The translations under genes were made by a program, and so were the position numbers. Below the pieces are notes generated by a model. It did no database searches. It had not been told where the DNA came from and was given only the letters and a program-made list of their open reading frames with translations. DNA of 10,153 nucleotides from Desulfuromonas sp. (GTDB lineage Bacteria; Desulfobacterota; Desulfuromonadia; Desulfuromonadales; SZUA-401): contig PKUI01000002.1 in the NCBI GenBank assembly GCA_002869605.1, forward strand, positions 1 to 10,153. The letters run 5' to 3'. Below are positions 7,111 to 10,153 of this stretch, piece by piece (within the stretch, counting starts at the first letter, position 1; every line of letters begins with the position of its first letter).

Positions 7111-7155
7111 AAACAAAAAGGGGCTACGTGTAAAGCGTAACCCCTTGTATTTTTT
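7111..7155. terminator. Strong hairpin with T-runs on both strands, likely bidirectional terminator
   Basis: AAGGGG (7118-7123) pairs with CCCCTT (7141-7146), and TACG (7125-7128) with CGTA (7136-7139), with one mismatch between the helices and a 7-base loop. On the plus strand six Ts follow at 7150-7155; on the minus strand the stem runs directly into TTTTTGTTT. It lies just upstream of the transporter start on the minus strand. It could end a minus-strand transcript from 7155-7440, attenuate the transporter, or stop plus-strand antisense transcription. Confidence 0.6.
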
Positions 7156-7249
7156 AGTGGCGACGAACAAGGCTAAACTACTGGCAGGAGGGTTTCCCCT
7201 TCCTCATGGCTTTTAAGAAATTCCTTTCCACCATCGGGTTCACGAGCTC

Positions 7250-7387
7250 TTACCGAATCTGGTGCATTCCAGTAATGGCCCACGCCCCAGAGGGGTCGCT
7301 AAAAAACGCATCGAACGTCTTCTCTTCTTCTGGACTTCCCCCCGGGCCTCTTTGTTTCAAAAAAGAAACCTCAAAGAACCTTGTCAT
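7250..7387 (-). CDS. Possible 45-residue ORF, unknown
   Basis: The frame starts with ATG at 7387 and ends with TAA at 7250-7252. The product begins MTRFFEVSFLKQRG and ends AWAITGMHQIR; it is mixed-charge, without a signal peptide or membrane segment. GAGG is only 3 bases before the ATG, closer than usual. A possible minus-strand promoter is TTGGTC with TACATT, 16 bases apart, just upstream. The two-sided hairpin at 7111-7155 would serve as its terminator, which gives that hairpin a purpose. I do not recognise the protein. It may be a chance frame, a decayed gene end, or part of a noncoding repeat. Confidence 0.22.
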   Translation of the reverse strand: MTRFFEVSFLKQRGPGGSPEEEKTFDAFFSDPSGAWAITGMHQIR

Positions 7388-7391
7388 CGAC

Positions 7392-7418
7392 CTCAATTAA
7401 TGTAACTTAAACATTGAG
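7392..7418. repeat. Small inverted repeat before the DUF2339 gene
   Basis: CTCAAT (7392-7397) and ATTGAG (7413-7418) are perfect 6-base inverted arms 15 bases apart. They lie between the candidate small ORF and the membrane protein start at 7440, overlapping the most plausible -10 region. It is a possible operator or leader hairpin, but six-base arms can occur by chance. Confidence 0.25.
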
Positions 7419-7439
7419 CCGACCAAATAGCGGGGGCAC

Positions 7440-9983
7440 ATGACTTTATTCATTCTTGCAGCATTAATTGCTCTCGCCTTGGCGATGTCCAACTACAACC
7501 GAATCACCTATCTGACAAGAAAAATTGAAGAACTTACTCGGAAGTACGAAAAGCTTCAGCAAATAGTCGCAGAACTACAAGGAGCAGACAAAGATTTTAC
7601 AGAGGAGTCAACGTCAGATGATTTTGTATTCCTCACAGATGAAGACCTCCAACTTGAGGCATCCTCTGAGGCCACAGAAGAAGAACTGGCAGCCCCCACC
7701 CCCTCTATAGAGCCCCAAAGGATCGACGAACTCCATCAAACACCTGCGCTGCAAACTAAGCGTTCCCACCTGAAAGAAGCCCCCAAAAGGCACGGCATTA
7801 ATTGGATGGTATTGCTCGGCGGCACGTGCGTCAGCCTTGCGGGAATCTTTCTGGTCAAATACACGATAGATCAAGGCTACTTCGGTCCTACTGCAAGAAT
7901 TATTGCCGGCTTTATTCTTGGGATCGCACTTCATGCTGCAGCTGAGTACATGCGCCGTAAAAACAGAGGGACTCATGGGTCTATAGCAGCCCTTGCCGGG
8001 GGAGGAAGCATCACTCTCTTCGCGACCCTTCTTGCCTCCCACCATCTCTACAACCTGCTTCCCCCAATGGTGGTTTTTGGCGGACTGACGGTCGTTGCAC
8101 TCGGGACTATGGCCCTGTCGCTCTTTCACGGCCCGGTACTTGCCGCCATCGGCCTGGTCGGCGCATATGCCGTTCCAGTTCTAGTGGAGACTGGAAGTAG
8201 AAATGTAAACGGGCTGATGATCTACAGTCTGATCATCACCGTAGCGGCATACCTTCTTTTCGCCCAGGTACCGAGGTTCTGGATTTGGGTTGGGACCCTT
8301 GTCGGCTCGGCAACATGGTTCATGGTCACTCTCTCGATGACCAAAGAACCTCTTTGGCATGGTCTCTATCTAGGCATAGCTGCCTTCCTGCTTATCTCAA
8401 TTGTCGAGGACGACAAGAATACGCGAGGCGTCGTCATCGACCCCGCCAGACGCTTGGCACTCATGGGATTTGTATTGCTGCAGGGGCTCGGCTATGTCTC
8501 AATGCATGGATGGAGCCTTAAGGCCATTCAGTGGCTCCCGCTGGTCTGGGTTGTCTTCAACACCTATCGCAAGAGAGGTGAAGACTTCAATGCCTGGCTT
8601 CTTCTTTTCATCCATATACTTGCGTCCTGCTATCTTGCACTTTTCTTTAAGTCTGCTCCAGGCTACGAGTGGATCGCCGTTCCTTCTGCAGCAATATTCT
8701 TCGCAATGTGCCTGTGGGTACAGCGCAGCTCCGGACCATCTCACCCAATCGCAGCTCTCACATGGTTAGCTCCTCTCCTGTGGGTTGTTGCGGCCTATAC
8801 GTTCATTGTAGAAACGCACGGCAGTCTTACGCTAGCAACGTGGGTCCTTGTTCTTGGACTCCTTTATGCCGCACTGCTTGGAAGGCAAATCTCTCAAGGG
8901 AAGCTTGATGAAAACGCAACGTGGCTAGCGATCTCAGTTCACGCCGCTTATTCGCTCGCTGTTGTGATTTATCTTCAGGAGGCTACCCTTACTCTTGCGC
9001 TGGCAGTCCAGGCCCCCTCGCTCGTCTGGCTTGCACTCAGGCACAAGATTCCTCACATGGACATCATGATCAAGGTGCTCCTGGCTGTCGTCGGGACCAG
9101 ACTTACCTTTGCGCCGTTTTTCTTCAAATACCCAATCGATACCCACTGGTCACTCTGGACCTACGGAGGTTCTTTTTTGGCGGTGGCACTTGCTACCAGA
9201 ATGACAGACAGGTCATCCGAACTTAGACCCTGGCTGGAAGGGGCAGCGATACACGCTCTGATCCTGTTTGTTGGAGCTGAGACACGCTACTACCTCTACG
9301 ATGGCGATGTTTTTGCGCACAAGTACACCATGAAAGAGGCGGCCATTAACTGCTCACTGTGGGGTGCTGGTGCAATCTCTTACTTCAGGAGAAGCCTCGT
9401 TGCTCGGTGGGCGGAGAAGGTCTACGAATTTTATGCCGGCATCCTGATGACGTTCTCGATCCTCAACTATCTTGCGCTAGTTACTTATTGGAACCCTCTT
9501 TTCAGCCAAGAAATTTTCAGGCCATTCTTCAACCTTATGCTTCTTGCGTATGGTGCCCCGATCATTCTTTGGGGTGCGGCGGCAATCTACTTTACCCCCG
9601 ATACGCGCAAGCTGTTCCTTTCGACTGCGGCAGTATCCACATGGATATTTGTCTCTCTTGAAATCAGGCACCTCTGGCACCTCAATCAACACATGTGGCC
9701 CAGTCTTGAAACAAGCAACGGCGAACTCTATTCCTACTCATTGGCCTGGCTAGTGATGGCCGTAGGCGCTTATCTCTACGGGGTGGCAAAAAGTAACCGT
9801 GCGGTCTACTTAGGGGGTATGATTCTGCTTGGATTGGTGATCGCCAAGATATTTCTGATCGACATGGCCGGACTGGAGGGGCTGTATCGCGTATTCTCGT
9901 TTATGGGTCTCGGCCTCAGCCTTCTCGGTCTAGCGTTTTTACATCAGAAATTGGATCCACCGAAAAGAGAGAAGAGTCGATAG
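7440..9983 (+). CDS. DUF2339-type large polytopic membrane protein
   Basis: The 847-residue product has four parts. Residues 3-16 are a hydrophobic N-terminal anchor. Residues 22-47 form a likely coiled coil (KIEELTRKYEKLQQIVAELQ). Residues 50-95 are a very acidic, low-complexity linker, followed by a short basic stretch to about 120. From Asn121 onward there are roughly two dozen hydrophobic segments by eye. The first of these, WMVLLGGTCVSLAGIFLVKY with DQGYFGPTARIIAG, is characteristic of the DUF2339 family, whose biochemical role is not established. Length is in the family's range. No catalytic motif is visible. The ATG at 7440 has only a G-rich GGGGG stretch as ribosome binding site, so expression may be low. 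It appears to be a single-gene unit, convergent with the tRNA gene. Confidence 0.82.
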   Translation: MTLFILAALIALALAMSNYNRITYLTRKIEELTRKYEKLQQIVAELQGADKDFTEESTSDDFVFLTDEDLQLEASSEATEEELAAPTPSIEPQRIDELHQTPALQTKRSHLKEAPKRHGINWMVLLGGTCVSLAGIFLVKYTIDQGYFGPTARIIAGFILGIALHAAAEYMRRKNRGTHGSIAALAGGGSITLFATLLASHHLYNLLPPMVVFGGLTVVALGTMALSLFHGPVLAAIGLVGAYAVPVLVETGSRNVNGLMIYSLIITVAAYLLFAQVPRFWIWVGTLVGSATWFMVTLSMTKEPLWHGLYLGIAAFLLISIVEDDKNTRGVVIDPARRLALMGFVLLQGLGYVSMHGWSLKAIQWLPLVWVVFNTYRKRGEDFNAWLLLFIHILASCYLALFFKSAPGYEWIAVPSAAIFFAMCLWVQRSSGPSHPIAALTWLAPLLWVVAAYTFIVETHGSLTLATWVLVLGLLYAALLGRQISQGKLDENATWLAISVHAAYSLAVVIYLQEATLTLALAVQAPSLVWLALRHKIPHMDIMIKVLLAVVGTRLTFAPFFFKYPIDTHWSLWTYGGSFLAVALATRMTDRSSELRPWLEGAAIHALILFVGAETRYYLYDGDVFAHKYTMKEAAINCSLWGAGAISYFRRSLVARWAEKVYEFYAGILMTFSILNYLALVTYWNPLFSQEIFRPFFNLMLLAYGAPIILWGAAAIYFTPDTRKLFLSTAAVSTWIFVSLEIRHLWHLNQHMWPSLETSNGELYSYSLAWLVMAVGAYLYGVAKSNRAVYLGGMILLGLVIAKIFLIDMAGLEGLYRVFSFMGLGLSLLGLAFLHQKLDPPKREKSR

Positions 9984-10010
9984 AAGCAAGCTCCCTTGCT
10001 CATCACAGCA

Positions 10011-10051
10011 GAAAACAAAAAGGGCTTACAGAATAAAATCTGCAAGCCCTT
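10011..10051 (-). terminator. Rho-independent terminator of the tRNA-Asn gene, possibly shared
   Basis: AAGGGCTT (10020-10027) pairs perfectly with AAGCCCTT (10044-10051); after one mismatch, CAGA pairs with TCTG around an ATAAAA loop. On the minus strand the stem is followed by TTTTTGTTTT, a classical terminator 9 bases past the tRNA 3' end. On the plus strand only GATTTGTC follows, so termination of the DUF2339 transcript there is possible but weaker. Confidence 0.85.
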
Positions 10052-10059
10052 GATTTGTC

Positions 10060-10135
10060 TGGCTCCCCAACCCGGACTCGAACCAGGGACAAGGTGATTA
10101 ACAGTCACCCGCTCTACCAACTGAGCTATTGGGGA
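10060..10135 (-). tRNA. tRNA-Asn (anticodon GTT)
   Basis: The 76-base cloverleaf is complete with encoded CCA. The acceptor stem is TCCCCAA pairing with TTGGGGA, with discriminator G. The D arm has AGCTCAGTTGGTAGAGC, the anticodon stem GGTGA/TCACC encloses the loop CTGTTAA with GTT at 10102-10100, and the T arm has GGTTCGAGTCC. The promoter would lie beyond the right edge of the window. Confidence 0.98.
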
Positions 10136-10153
10136 ATGGTGTAACGAAGGGGG

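Larger units (their letters stand above)
7095..7439. other. Intergenic region between transporter and DUF2339 gene
   Basis: This 345-base region separates two divergent genes. It contains the two-sided hairpin at 7111-7155, a possible small minus-strand ORF (7250-7387), an imperfect hairpin at 7350-7376 (GTTTC/GAAAC inner stem), and an inverted repeat at 7392-7418. A 64-codon plus-strand reading at 7206-7400 has no good ribosome binding site and low-complexity content, so I do not call it a gene. A weak plus-strand promoter for the downstream gene may be TTGTCA (7381-7386) with TAACTT (7403-7408), 16 bases apart. Confidence 0.5.

Noticed and set aside
7156..7200. GGCGACG and AAGGCTAAAC resembling part of a c-di-GMP (GEMM) riboswitch
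   Set aside because: The matching first half and the tetraloop/receptor elements are not visible, and spacing is wrong; a cmsearch with RF01051 would settle it.
10060..10135. tRNA-Asn as an integration site for a mobile element
   Set aside because: No integrase gene or duplicated tRNA 3' end is present in the window; the sequence beside its 3' end is a plain terminator.

Overview
The window reads as ordinary, densely coded bacterial chromosome, fairly GC-rich by eye. It most resembles a proteobacterium: the nicotinate phosphoribosyltransferase is the short E. coli-like form, the tRNA gene encodes its CCA end, and gene starts carry clear GAGG-type ribosome binding sites. A Desulfuromonadia-like host is a guess from overall feel and is not proven here. 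I see no transposase, CRISPR array, prophage gene or obvious island boundary.

Layout. Positions 1-619 (minus) hold the first 206 codons of thiM (hydroxyethylthiazole kinase), cut by the window edge. A 228-base divergent intergenic region separates it from a tight plus-strand operon, pncA - pncB - nadE - nudF (848-5061), for pyridine nucleotide salvage. Convergent to that operon, with only 32 bases between stop codons, is nrtR (5094-5837, minus), a Nudix-related repressor of NAD metabolism with a degenerate Nudix box. Next comes a 300-base intergenic stretch, then an EamA/DMT-type transporter (6138-7094, minus). A 345-base intergenic region follows, with a strong two-sided hairpin and a possible 45-codon ORF. 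An 847-residue DUF2339-type polytopic membrane protein (7440-9983, plus) comes next, and last a tRNA-Asn(GTT) gene (minus) whose terminator faces the membrane protein gene.

How the genes fit together. PncA deamidates nicotinamide to nicotinate, PncB makes nicotinate mononucleotide, an adenylyltransferase (NadD, not in this window) makes nicotinate adenine dinucleotide, and the glutamine-dependent NadE makes NAD. NudF would hydrolyse ADP-ribose, a product of NAD breakdown, to AMP and ribose-5-phosphate. In characterised NrtR proteins ADP-ribose is the anti-repressor, so the operon appears to encode both the enzymes under control and the enzyme that removes the inducing signal. This circuit is the most interesting biology here; its parts are known and the wiring is inferred.

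The less explained parts are the TTATTGAC/GTCAATAA repeats near the pncA and nrtR promoters, the intergenic region at 7095-7439, and the DUF2339 protein, which has no established function. I found no clearly new defence, mobile or biosynthetic system.
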